Source: Falciphora oryzae (lineage: Eukaryota; Ascomycota; Sordariomycetes; Magnaporthales; Magnaporthaceae). Taken from it: a stretch of DNA of 64,000 bases. The stretch covers positions 83,645 to 147,644 of the forward strand of contig JNVV01000015.1 of assembly GCA_000733355.1 (NCBI GenBank). The letters run 5' to 3'. Below the pieces are notes generated by a model. That model was not told where the DNA came from, did no database searches, and saw nothing but the letters and a program-made list of their open reading frames with translations. The position numbers and the translations under genes are program-made. Of the stretch, positions 32,806 to 44,023 are shown piece after piece (the first letter of the stretch is position 1; the number at the start of each line of letters is the position of its first letter).

Positions 32806-33560
32806 CTATTTGCCATCCCCTCCGCCCGTAACCAGGAGAAAGACCAAAAGGGCAACCAGCCACCAGTACCTGATCGTGCGATAGAAAATGTTAGCATCAT
32901 GCCTGCAAGTACCACACAAGCCAAGGGGGAAGGGTGTCCATGCTCGACATACTTCTGCAGCAGCGTCTTCTCCTCCACAGGCGGGACCTGCTTCCCCTCG
33001 GCGCTCAGCACGACGGGCCTGTTTAGCGCGGGCTGCCTGCCACGGCCCGCGAGCACGACGACCGCCTGCGGCCCAAAGTCCCTCGTCGCCCCTGCGTCCA
33101 CGCGCACGCCCCTGCACGCCGCCCCGACCACGACGGCGTCCTTGCCGCCGCCACTCCCTGGTGGTGGCAGCACCGTCAGCACAAAGTGCGGCGCGTACCC
33201 CCGCCCGAAGCTCTCGGCCGACGCGACCGACGTCGACGACGCCCACTGCCCCGCCGCCGTGTCGTAGACCCCGATCCGGACCAGCGAGGATGAGCCAGCG
33301 TCGTCCGGCAGCTCCGGCGCCTCAAAGGCCGTCACCGCGGCTTTTGTTGCGCCGACCTCGGCCCCAGCTGGGGCTGCCGCCCCGTCTTCGTCCGAGGATG
33401 ACGGCGCGAGGTCGTACGTGATCTCGGCGAGGAGCGTCGGCGGCGGACTGCTGGCGCCGATGGGCTGCATGTATATGGATGCTGTCTGCGGCTCGGCGAG
33501 GACCAGGGGCGATGATGCCGCCGCGAGGAGGCCCCCGAGCAGGAGCTGGAGGCTCCGCAT
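32806..33560 (-). CDS. EMC10: ER membrane protein complex subunit 10-like
   Basis: Exon 1 33560-32953 and exon 2 32869-32806 are joined over an 83-bp intron (GTATGT, GCTAAC, ATCAG) and give 223 residues. A signal peptide (MRSLQLLLGGLLAAASSPLVLA) leads into a lumenal beta-rich domain with SIYMQPIG, LLAEITYDLAPSS, FEAPELPDDAG, LVRIGVYDTAAGQW followed by ASSTSVAS, and TRDFGPQAVVVL. Exon 2 supplies the membrane anchor (YWWLVALLVFLLVTGGG) with a short tail; without splicing the frame would run on for over 200 meaningless codons. The layout and motifs fit fungal EMC10, a lumenal subunit of the complex that inserts and folds membrane proteins in the ER. Confidence 0.8.
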
Positions 33561-34334
33561 TGTTGTGACGGTGCAAGGTGTGAAATGCGTCAGGTCGCGG
33601 TGGGGAAGGTGTGCCGGAATCGAGGGATCTATCCCGTAGTCCCAGGGTGTAGGCTCTTCGAGTGCTGGGTGCTTGGTCGTCTTTGATCGACGCTATGAGC
33701 TGCGCCGCATGCTTGGACAGATCAGAGTCGCGGTTTGTGGTGGGGCGGCTCAGCCGATGGTGGAGGGATCCACCGACGGATCTCAGCAGCACAGCGTTCC
33801 AGTGGCATGGATGCCCGGTGAGCGAACACACTCGCTGGTTCAGCCCACCAAGTCGGCAATTTCTCAATATAAATGGCACATCAGCCAGTTTATCTGCTTG
33901 GTAATACCCATGATCTAGTTCCTTCAAATGCCGTCTCCATTATAAACGCCAGCCCAGGAATCCACCTTATCTTCCCAAACGAACCTAGCTGTCTGACAGG
34001 TCACGGCGACCCAGTGTGGCCCTGCGACACGCCCATGAACTCCCTGCAGTCTATCTTGTGGAAAATGCAGAGAAGGCTGGATAAAAAGTGCGAAATTGGG
34101 AGATTCTAGCAATAGTTTGGGGTATCTCTGCTTCCACAGAAAATTTGACCCAACATAGGATCCGTCTCGGTTCCCTATATATAGGTCTCGACGCCACTGC
34201 CATTTTCTGGGGACAAATACCAATCTCCGTGGGATAGGCAGCCCCTACACGTCATGGGAAGAGCTCTCGGCTGTCTCAATGGACGTCGCTATCGCCCAGC
34301 GTCCTCTGGCAACCATCCATACAACGAGGCCTCT
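33561..34334. other. Intergenic between EMC10 and the cyclin gene
   Basis: EMC10 promoter and cyclin three-prime flank. Nothing else is recognised. Confidence 0.45.
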
Positions 34335-35770
34335 TTACTCTTCTTCGTCATCGAGGTCACCATCTTCATCATCATCGTCGTCGTCTATCTCGTCGTCGTC
34401 ATCCTCATCCTCGGGGATCTGTTCCCCCTGCAGGATGTAACCAGGGCACCGCTCGATCAGTCCCTTGTAGTAAGCCACGAGCACCTCCGGGTTGGGGACG
34501 ATCTTCCAGTCCACCCGGTAGAGAAACTCGAGCTCCAGCAGCTTCAGCTCGGCGACTCGCACTCCTCCCACGCGCGCATACGTCGTGTTATTCCAGAAGA
34601 GGTCCGATAGGCCCTTGGCGGCCACTGTTGCCGCGGTTATCAGGAACCGGTGTACGGTCAGTGTGTTGATCGTGAAGTCGGGGTAGAGCGCGCAGAGCCG
34701 GTCGATGTAATAGACCATCGAGAGCAGAAGCGGCGGCGACAGTGTGGCGTGCTTGGCCAGTCGGTGGAGATATTCCAGCACTGAAATTCCCGGAGCGGTC
34801 CTGTATAGCACAAAGGCAGTGAGGTTTCCGTCAGCTCGCCCATGCAAAACATTGCGCAGAACGGCATCGCACATGTCACATCCCGCTCCTACCTTGAGTG
34901 AAATCTTGTGAGGTGCCCAGACTTGAGCGCAAGCGCGTCATTCGTCTCTATAAGCTCCCCAAGCATGTGTGCGATGAGCACCACGACGTCCTCTGTTGGG
35001 CACAGCTCGTATCTCTCTGGTAAAACTTTTGGCGGGGCCTTTTCGGATTTTGCGCGCTTGGGTCGGATGACGGGGCTTTGCGTGGCAGGGTCGTCACTCG
35101 TGGAGGAGACGGTCTGAGAATTGCGTCTCTTGCCAGGGGACATGATAGCCTTAGCGGCGGCGGACACAGCTCGGGTGGCATCGCTGTTCGACGCTGGCGT
35201 CGTGGGTGTCGCGCCATTTTCTGTCGTGCCCGAGGGGTGTGTGGATGCTTGGGTGGGCGCCGAGACGGCGACGCCCTGTTCTATTCCGGGCGTCATCGGC
35301 TTCGGGCCCGGCGTGGGTGGCAGCTCACTCGGGATCGTGTAGAAATTTTGTTTTGCATGTAGGGTGGCCAGGTAGTTGATAGGCTCCATAGGCGAGTACT
35401 GGGTCGCGGCGTCGACTGCCACATAGCGGCTCCTCGAGGGCGCGGCCGAGGGCGATGAGGGGCCGCGAGTCGTCGGTGATGCCGCCGCCGAGACTGCTTC
35501 TGGTTGTGCTGCTGCCGCCGCCGCCGCCGCTACCGCTGGTGATGTAGCTGGTGTGGAGTCCGACTCGGGTGGCGGGCCGAAGCCGGAGCTCGAGGCGGGG
35601 CCAGAGCCGGGACCGGCGACCGACGAGGATGCGGACGGGCGCCGCTGGACAGCGACGGAAAGCCGAGACGGGGACGAGTGGTGTGAGGGTAGTGCGGGCG
35701 CATAGTGGAAGCCGTGGAAGTTGGGCGACGCATTGGAAGACCGTGGGTGAACCGGAGATCGAGTCAACAT
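34335..35770 (-). CDS. Pho80-like cyclin with long disordered N-terminus
   Basis: Exon 1 35770-34893 and exon 2 34800-34335, with a 92-bp intron (GTAGGA to TACAG), encode 447 residues. The start is the first ATG (35770). Residues 1-225 are disordered: serine/proline-rich with a run of nine alanines and several SP/TP sites. The cyclin domain spans about 245-420: DVVVLIAHMLGELIETND, FHSR joined by splicing to TAPGISVLEYLHRLAKH, PLLLSMVYYIDRLCALYPDF, TVHRFLITAATVAAKGLSD, and ELKLLELEFLYRVDWKIVPN. These are hallmarks of the Pho80/Pcl group, which partners Pho85-type kinases in phosphate and nutrient signalling. The chain ends in a very acidic tail. Which Pcl subtype it is cannot be decided here. 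Divergent from GID5. Confidence 0.87.
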
Positions 35771-36519
35771 GATCCCCACCTAGGTCATCGCATTCCAGGG
35801 CCCCAGTTGGACCGGTGATGTTGCCCTCTTTTTTATTTTTATTTTTTCTCTCTTTTAATCTTCTCAGTCCTCGTTTCCCTATCTCGTTTCCTTCTCGAAT
35901 TTTTCGAGGGCGCCACGATGAATGGGGTCGTGGGGGAAGTGGATTTTGCGCGGCCGCCAAGTCGACTTGTCCCCAAAAACGAAGATGGCGATTGGAGTAT
36001 GGCAGCAGGAAGAGCCGCAGGGTGGAGGAGGGGATGGGGATGACGATATCCAGTTATCCACCGAGGTGCGGGCACCTCGAACTGCAGGCTGCAGATTGCG
36101 CTCCCTCCGGGTCAGCAGCCCAGTCGCGGTGGCGCTGGCTGGACCAAATGGCGCGGGCTGCCGGAAATGGATGCCCGCCGGCGCCTCTGGCTGCAGCGTG
36201 CGATGTTGCCGAGAGGCTGGAAGGCGCCTCGCGCGCGAGACGACTGGCGCTTGTCGCGGCGACCGAAGCCAGATCCGACTTGGCTCCAGCCAGCAGTCCA
36301 CAGCACCAGCTCGCAGTGGCGGCGTTGTCGAGCTGAGCTGTGCTGTGGTGCGCTGTCGGGCGCTGGTGTCGGGGGTTTTGGCTTGAGCAGGCCCGCGGCC
36401 GGCGTCTGCTGAAGGAGGAGAACGAAGGGATGGATTTTGGAATGCGGCCTGGATGCACGAAGCTGGAGCTGCCCCTCGTCGCTGCGCTGTCGTGACCGAC
36501 TGACTGGAGCCTCAGCAAA

Positions 36520-36550
36520 CTCTAAATAAATAAAATAAAATAAAATAAAA
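36520..36550. repeat. AAATA/ATAAA microsatellite
   Basis: About five tandem copies of a TAAAA unit in the cyclin-GID5 intergenic region. Confidence 0.85.
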
Positions 36551-36836
36551 ATCTTTCGGCGTGCAGCTGAAGAAAACAACAGCCAACCACACAGCCAGCC
36601 AAGCGCGCACGTGTGCGGTCGAATTACAGTCGAGGGGCCAGAAAGCGGCTCGTTCGTTGGTCGGTTTTCGGTTCCTCTAGGATGCAGTTGGCAGCCCGTT
36701 TTCGACGGGAGATAGGGATAAAGATAAGTTCGAATTTGCGTGTTCTTGGCGCCGCGCGGCGGGGATCGGCGGTTGCTTGCTCCAATTCCCAGGAGTGATG
36801 GAGATTTCCTCCGTTTTATGTCTCTAGAAACCCAAA

Positions 36837-37646
36837 ATGCATTCAAGGAAAAGCTGGATGCGAAGTATCGTCCTCGGCTTCTGCCGGGCAATTGGCATTT
36901 ATCATTGGAAATCCTTTTGGGCCCCACGTGGCATGGATATCTATTTGGTAAAAAGGGGGAGTTCGAAGGCGGCTGACGAGACGGACTTTTCCTGTTGCCG
37001 ATCAGCCGAGCACATGCAGGAGTGCGACGTCGAGACGGTATTGGATCTGTTGCGGCAATGTCCTGAGGTCAGCTTGACCGCGCAGCCAAGTTGCATTCGA
37101 CGGGCGGAGTCTGCACTGCTTGACCGACCCAGGTGGATCGGACGACTCCAGGACGAGCTTCGTGGAAAGATCTGGGCCCCCTGGGCGATACCGCACACCC
37201 TTTTACGATTGGTACCCGACAGCCAGGGATTGAACGTGGCGATGGGTGATAGGGATAGCTTGACCTGGCAAATGGCATCGCTGTCTGCGCTCTCCTTGTC
37301 GCACCGACGAAATGTCGGAGCAGGCGTATGTATGAATCTCCCACACCGCCGCAAAAGGGGTGCCAGGGATGGATTGATATGCACGACGGCTGGCCATCCT
37401 TCGACGCCGGCAGGCCATCAACACCCTTCCGGAACAGGCGCTCTCACCGATCGACCGACTGGGCTTACCGTGCGATCCGCGGCGCCCGCCATTTGGCCCC
37501 AGCAGCTGGTGATGCACGTGATCAGCGTCCAAGTGTGCGGCGGATCACATGCCCAGCTGGGTGCATGTTGTCGGTCCAGCCAGTCTCCAAGGGTTGAGGG
37601 CTGGCATTTACGCCAGGGAGACTCGACCGTGGGTAAACAAAAATAG
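36837..37646 (+). CDS. Unsupported open frame, 269 codons
   Basis: An ATG in good context (CAAAATGC) opens 269 codons without a stop. The product has no signal peptide, membrane span or known domain; it contains scattered cysteines and tryptophans and the segment CDVETVLDLLRQCPEVSL. Codon choice is less biased than in the neighbouring genes. It may be chance in GC-rich DNA, or a lineage-specific gene. Confidence 0.2.
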   Translation: MHSRKSWMRSIVLGFCRAIGIYHWKSFWAPRGMDIYLVKRGSSKAADETDFSCCRSAEHMQECDVETVLDLLRQCPEVSLTAQPSCIRRAESALLDRPRWIGRLQDELRGKIWAPWAIPHTLLRLVPDSQGLNVAMGDRDSLTWQMASLSALSLSHRRNVGAGVCMNLPHRRKRGARDGLICTTAGHPSTPAGHQHPSGTGALTDRPTGLTVRSAAPAIWPQQLVMHVISVQVCGGSHAQLGACCRSSQSPRVEGWHLRQGDSTVGKQK

Positions 37647-38466
37647 ACTGATCCCCCAAATTGGCAGTACTTCTTTTCCAGAGAGTAAACAGAAAACTTA
37701 GCGTGAGCATGACAATCGGATCGACACCCTGATGGTTGTGTTTCGACATGAACCCTCACTGCGGAGGTTTGCGTAGAAGCCGGCCAAGAAACATGCGGGG
37801 AACAAAAGGTGAGCACGGACCATGGGAAGGCTGCTCCGTCCTGTGGAGGCTGTGGGGGAAAACAAACGTTGGCCTCGTCACTCCACGCCGCAACTGGATC
37901 GCGCACGAATTCAGCCTCGGGCGCTCTGGCGCAATTGATGGGATTCGACGAACACCACGAAAATTCACACCCACAACACCAGCTGGAAGCCAATCGACTC
38001 TTTCTAGTGCGCCCTGATTCAGTGCACCACCCACGCAACCAACTGCTCAGGGGCGTGAAGTTGGACAGCTGCTTAGTGAGCCCGCCCGACACGAACCTTA
38101 CTCGGTCTAGCCGTCATTTTCCGCGGACAGCCTCCTCCCCAAGACGCCCCGACGCCTGTCGATTCGGCCCCTGCCACATTTCCCTCACAGCCTCCCTCGA
38201 CGGCGCTTGTAGCCTCCGAAAACCGCATGGCCGAGCGCGGCCAATTCATCACCGCTTTTGACGTGGCCGAGACCCCATCCACCCATTCAGATCGACCGTC
38301 CTGCCACCCAACCGACGGACTCTTCCTAACCTAAGCCCGCGGCCCTTATTACCTTGGACTCTCGCCGCCCCTTACCGGCTCTGACACCGCCACGGCAGGC
38401 TCAGGCCCGCCTACCCGGCCTCCCCTGGCGGTCACCCCCGGCGATACACCTTCACGTCCCGCCACG

Positions 38467-41400
38467 ATGGCACGCGTCCAGACACCGCCGATCCTGGCCA
38501 GCATCCAGAGTGCAAGGACCTATGCCGAACAGACCACAGCCCTCCGTTCAGTCAAGAACGAGGTCGTTGGCCACACCCAGAAGCAGCACCGCTGGGTGGC
38601 GCACGGCGTCCTTGAGCCCATCGTCGTGATCCTGCTCTCGGCCAGGCCGCCTTCCAAACTCAACGGCAAGAGCACTCGTGGCCATGCGGTGGCGCTACGG
38701 CCGCTGTCGGAAGAGGAGCAGGTACGCCTGCAGGCGATCCAGCTGCTGGCGAGCTTTGCCAATGGTAGGATGCCTGCCCCTTGCTAGATCCCTTGGTGTG
38801 ATGGATTCCTCCTCCAGGCGCGCCATGAGCTTGCTAACAAGTGCCGCTTTATACAAAAACAGGAGGCCCCGCCTTTCTCACTCCGCTCCATGCTGCCGGC
38901 GCACTCCCGGCCCTTTTAGAGAACCTCTGCCCAACAGACAACCACCCCCGCATCGTGCTCGCCACACTCAAGGCTCTGCGGTCTTTCACGGATGCTGCGT
39001 CGTTCGCGTTGCCAACAAACCAAGTGCAACCTACACTCTTGGCCGACGAGATCTTCGCTGAGCAGCACCTCGAATCACTATGCAGCATCCTTATGTCTCC
39101 TGGCCCACCCACGTCGATGACGTCTACAGGTCTGGTCAACGCCGCGACTGGCCTGATAGCGACTCTATGCCGCGAGGAGCGGCATCAGATCCTGATTGCC
39201 AACGCCGGCATCCTCGACGCTCTCGCCACGAGACTCGCCAGCTTCGTTGTCGCGCGCGGCGAGGTCGTCCCTGGCGCCGATGTCATCGCGCAGAACGAGG
39301 GGCTTGCCGAGGCCATGCCAGCCCCCGCTCCCGTCGGCCTGAGCCTGGCTGCCATCCTGGACGCCATTTGCGCCGTGGTTGCCGATTCGAGGCTGCGCGC
39401 ATGCATGCTCCTATACTCACCCTCCATCCTTGCCGTTTTCCCGAATCTCGACTTCACGCCGCCAGCTAAGGACACGCGTGCAGCCTGGGACGCGCTCGAG
39501 GCCGTGGGTCTGGGCAGCGCCCGGCCGCCGCAGCTCGGCGCCATCGATTTCCTACTCCCTGTAGTGCCGGGTCAGCCCAAAGGTGCTCCACCGCAGATTT
39601 CACCCTTCCCACCCCTCGGGTCCACGCGGGACCACTCGTCCAGCCGACTCGGGGCGAGCAGGTCAGGAACGGATCTTTCCGGCTGGGGCTCGCCGCGCCT
39701 TGCGCCGCATGCCGTGGGCGGTGAGACGAGCGGGGACGAGGATTCGGAGGTCCCGCTTGTACCGTGGCTTATGCGCCTTGCGACAGACCGCTGCGGCGTG
39801 GAGAGCCTCCTCGCTGCTGACGTTCTGACGTCTCTATACAAGGCCGGCTTCGCGGGCAGATATAGGGAAGCTGCGCTGGGGTCGCTGGTGGTTCCCTTGC
39901 TCATGCACTTACTGAATGACAGCGACAGGCCGGTTGGCTGGCCCGCCGCCGCGGTCTCGGCATGGGTCGACCACGAAACTGCGGCTCGGTGGGAGACGAC
40001 AGAGCGTGTGCTGACGGTGCTGGCGCGGCTAATAACAGACAGCGAGATATTACAGAAGGCGGCCTTCCAGTGCGGCGCGGTCGAGACCGTCTGCAAGCTG
40101 CTCAAGGACGCTTACGAGCCCATCAAATCGCACGATGGGGGCTTGAAGCTGTGGAGCCCCTCCCCTGCAGACGAGTCCATAAATATCCACCACGGCCAAC
40201 TGCCGCTACACAGGCACCGTATCAGGCTCAGGGAGTGCGCACTCAAGGCGCTTGCCTCACTGGTCTCATTCAAGAATGAATATCGCAAAGCCGTCTGCGA
40301 CCAAGATGCCGTCCCGTACATCGTCGAGTCGCTTGCGGAGCTCCCCGCGAAGCCCGGCGGCAGCACAAGTCAACGCTCTGCGGCTGCGAAGGCCCCTGCA
40401 AAGGGCTCGGATAGCTCAGAGGAGGCGGCGGCGGGCTCTGCTTTTGGTCGCAACACTGCCGGCGTCCTCATTGCGGCTTGCCACACTATCAAGATTCTGG
40501 CGCGGTCCGTATCTATCGTACGCACCACCCTCCAGGACGCAGGGGTCACGGAGCCTCTGATTCAGCTCCTGACCCATCATGATATCGAGGTTCAAATCGC
40601 CGCCACCGGAGCTGTCTGTAATTTGGTCGTCGAGTTCAGCCCCATGCGCGAGGTATGTGCTTTTGCTCGCTCGTTTATACCCCATATTGGGCTCCGAATC
40701 TCGGCTCACTCACTGACACTCCGTTTACATAGCGATACACGGAACTCGGGATCATGCGAACCCTCTGCAGGCATGCCCACTCCATGAACGCCGAACTGAG
40801 GCTGAATGCCCTCTGGGCTCTCAAGCATTACGTTCACGGACTCAGGCTTGAGATGAAAAGGGCATGTCTGGACGAGCTCCAGTCAGGATGGCTGGTGCAG
40901 CTGATTTGCGACGACACAGAAGACGACGCACTCTTCTCTAGGAGTAAGCAGGAAAAGCACTCGGGGACGAGCGCGTCATCGACGGGCGACGACATGGACG
41001 AAGACGTAGAGATGGATCAGCCAGATGAGGAGGACGAGGAAGAGACGGGCAGTGGTAAGCATTGGACTGGTACTTCGACGCCTTCATCATCTCTCCTGCG
41101 CGGACCAGGCGCCGCCTCGCCTAGGGTCAGCCACGAGCGCAGCCGGACGGGCCGGCTACGGCGGGCCGAGGTCAAACTGGCAGCGCTGCGCGATGCGGAG
41201 CTCAACCCGCAGCGCAAGGCCAGGAGCGACGACCTGGCGATACAGGAACAGGGGCTCAACTTTATACGAAACCTCATCACGACGTCCAACTCAGGTGCCA
41301 GTGGCACGGCCGGCGTCGGCACCGACTACCCGCAGGACACGGCAGAGATGATCGATTACCTGTTCAGCGAGCTGGGGCAGGATCGTCTATTCGAGATACT

Positions 41401-41887
41401 GGCCTCGAAGCTGCAACCCAAGGTGCTACATCCGTTCAACAGGCGACTGTCGCCGTCGTCATCGATGCTGGAGCAAGGGCAGCAGTCGCAGCACTTGCAG
41501 GCGCCCTCGCGCGTGCTGTACCCGCAGGCCAAGGTGATCGAGGCGGTGATCTGCATCCTGGTGCACATCGCGGCCAGCGTGCCGCGGCACCGGCAGCTGG
41601 TGATCGCGCAGACGGACCTGTTGCGGCTGCTGGGCCGGCAGTTTGCGAGCCGCGACAAGGAGGTGCGCGTGTCGCTCTGCCACCTCATCAGCAACCTGAC
41701 GTGGCGCGACGACGGGGCCGACACGCAGGCGTCGGAGCGGCGGGCCGAGGAGCTCAGGCGGCTCGGGCTCATGGGCCGGCTCGAGTCGCTGCAGCAGGAC
41801 GACGCGGACCTCGACGTGCGCGAGCGCGCAAAGGGCGCCGTCTGGCAGATGAAGCAGGCCGGCGCGGGCGGCGGCATCGGTCACTAG
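38467..41887 (+). CDS. GID5: Armadillo-repeat protein Gid5/Vid28 (ARMC8 homologue)
   Basis: Exons 38467-38764, 38863-40652 and 40733-41887; introns of 98 and 80 bp have standard signals; 1080 residues. Gid5 is a scaffold of the GID/CTLH ubiquitin ligase that degrades gluconeogenic enzymes on glucose return. The chain is built of armadillo helices: VRLQAIQLLASFANGGPAF, NHPRIVLATLKALRSFTDAA, GLVNAATGLIATLC, LRECALKALASLVSFKNEYR, TAGVLIAACHTIKILARSV, VQIAATGAVCNLVVEFSPM, ELRLNALWALKHYVHGL and KVIEAVICILVHIAASVPRH. Low-complexity loops interrupt the repeats near residues 375-420 and 740-800 (acidic, MDEDVEMDQPDEEDEEE). The C-terminal block VRVSLCHLISNLTW and the ending RERAKGAVWQMK are typical of ARMC8/Vid28. 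Confidence 0.88.
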
Positions 41888-42647
41888 GGGCCCGGATGGC
41901 CGCCGTCGCCTGCCCTGCCCTCCGCTCCCTCACCTTGGTGTGATGGCGACGAGGAGCGGGAGGACGATGATGCTGTCTTGGCTGGTCTTTCAGGGGCTAA
42001 CGTCACGTTCACGCCGGCTGCGCTGCCGTCGTTTACGTCGCCCGTGGTTGTAGGGACCATGCACAATGGGGCGTACACACCGTGGCCACCTGCCCAGCCG
42101 AGCAGATATGTGGCGACTGTTGAAGAAGACGACGATGGTGATGACGAAGACGACGAGACTCCAGGTTCTGGGTGGGCGTAGGCAACTAGCACTTGTGAGT
42201 CCTGGCCGGGATGGACGGAAATCCCAATCAGTGTAGGGCTGTACTTGTTTGTGTGTGGCTGTGTGGGTATATTCTGCGGATATTGTCGAGTTGCTGAGTC
42301 CGTCAATGGCTCGGGCTCTTGTTGGGAAGATGGCCGATGTCGACGAGGGTCTCTGCGGACGCTTATCTACCATGATGGGATAGCGGTATCTTATCTTATT
42401 GTTCGACTATAGTTCTATTCTTTGTTGATTATTTTAATTTCATCCAAGACCTGTCCTCGTATTCCCTCCTCCTCCTTCCCATTACCCTCGCCTTCTACCC
42501 CCTCCTATCTTCTCTCTTGTTCTTTCATCATCACCAGACGAGTATCCTCTTCCAATCCCTGATGTCACCCAGTCCTCCATATTTCTTTTTCTTGTTCTAG
42601 TGTTATTCATCATACACAATATCGGCCCTTGGTGAACGGGAAAGAAA

Positions 42648-42677
42648 TACCAACGAGTTCATACCAACGAGTTCATA
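42648..42677 (+). repeat. Tandem duplication, two copies of ATACCAACGAGTTC
   Basis: The unit ATACCAACGAGTTC occurs twice back to back. Too short to interpret further. Confidence 0.7.
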
Positions 42678-43987
42678 CTGAAGGCGAGGGAAGAAAGGAA
42701 AGACCCAGCTGGGCGTGTATGATCATATCTGAATACATAGCCGTGTCTCCGCACGCCTGGCCCCTTCCACCTAGGCTATCTTGAACATGTCTCGTCTCCC
42801 CGCTCGCCACGCTGGGTTTCGTATTGGTTCGTTGCCTATCATTATTTTAATAAAACGGATATCCTACGTGACCCTCCCGCCCCGCGAAGGCTAGCATCAA
42901 ACTCGTCAGTGCTTCTTCTCTGCGGCCACCCGCTCTCGTTGGACGCTGGTATCTTCTAGCTCTGGCATGAGCAATGACGGGGCGCAAACTAAAAAAGCAC
43001 CAGGTATTGAACTTCACAGGACGCTCCCCATCGATCATTCCCAAGGAGAGCTGGCGGGGCGGCAAAAAAAAAAAAAAACAAAAAAAATCAGCCACCCGTG
43101 TTTCCCCTACTTCCTTTTCCATTCGTTCATCCTTCGGACCGAACATGAGACAGTGTGCGACTCGACGGGGCGGCAGCCGCAGAAAGGTGTGTTTCGGGCA
43201 AAGCAAACAAAGAGGAACTTTTGGTAGGAGGAACCCGACGGAAGGGAAGAGACAAAAGACGAGGCCCGGGAGATGGGAGGAAGGCCTTGTCCCGTCTTTC
43301 GCCTCCGGTCCCACGTGGATGTAATCGGGGTCTCGGGTTTTTTAAATTGGAAAAGTCAGCTTTGGTGCTGTGTTTATTTCTTCGTTTTGTGTCCTTGTTC
43401 GCCTCCGCCTTCCCCTTCGCCTCGCTACCCTCCGGTCCTCCGCTTTCGGTCCCGGGCTGGAACTGGGCGGGAAAAACAACGGGCGTGGTTGCAGATAAAC
43501 CGGTTCATCTTTTTGTCTCCCCTAACCGGCGGCAAACCATGGGCGGAGAGTGACGAAAAAGGGGAACCGGGAGAAGAAAGAGACGGGGGCTTGTGGGATG
43601 GTATGTTGAGTCTTGTGAGACGGATGGGAACAAAATCACAAACACCCCTTTTCCAGCCCCGGCCGTCTCGTTTTGTGCGTGGAAGGGCGGGAATGCGTGC
43701 GGTGGGTTACCGGGCGTTAGAGAGTGGGAGCTATCGTGATGGGATGTAAACGGATTTTGTTTCCTGGCTTCTATCAAATCAGGAGGCATTCGTCAATAGC
43801 GGGAAAAGGGTCCGTTGTCCTGAAGAAAATCCCTGCCGGTGAGAAGGCGTGTAGCTGATCTTTCGCCGTAAACACAGGCGTCGTCAATATTACCCATTCT
43901 CCTCTCCTCCCAGCTGATCTCTCCAGTCCCTGTCTCTCCATCTCTCCCCGGTTTCGACGGTCCCGCTTCTGGGCCGATTTGTGTTGC

Positions 43988-43989
<2 letters not shown>

Positions 43990-44022
<33 letters not shown>
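43990..44022 (+). repeat. Poly(A) tract of 33 bases
   Basis: A pure A33 run in the gene-free region. It could be a processed insertion scar or simple slippage; no target duplication was noticed. Confidence 0.9.

Positions 44023-44023
<1 letters not shown>

Larger units (their letters stand above)
35771..38466. other. Divergent intergenic, 2.7 kb, between cyclin and GID5 genes
   Basis: Contains an (ATAAA)n microsatellite at about 36520-36550 and one 269-codon open frame listed separately. No conserved gene is seen. Likely promoters for both flanking genes. Confidence 0.45.

Noticed and set aside
32211..33560. Minus-strand frame of 449 codons starting like EMC10
   Set aside because: Everything after residue about 203 is read-through of the intron and intergenic DNA; the spliced form gives the expected membrane anchor and stop.
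41884..42306. Minus-strand frame of 140 codons antisense to the GID5 end
   Set aside because: It begins with TTG, not ATG, and consists of serine repeats and unspecific sequence.
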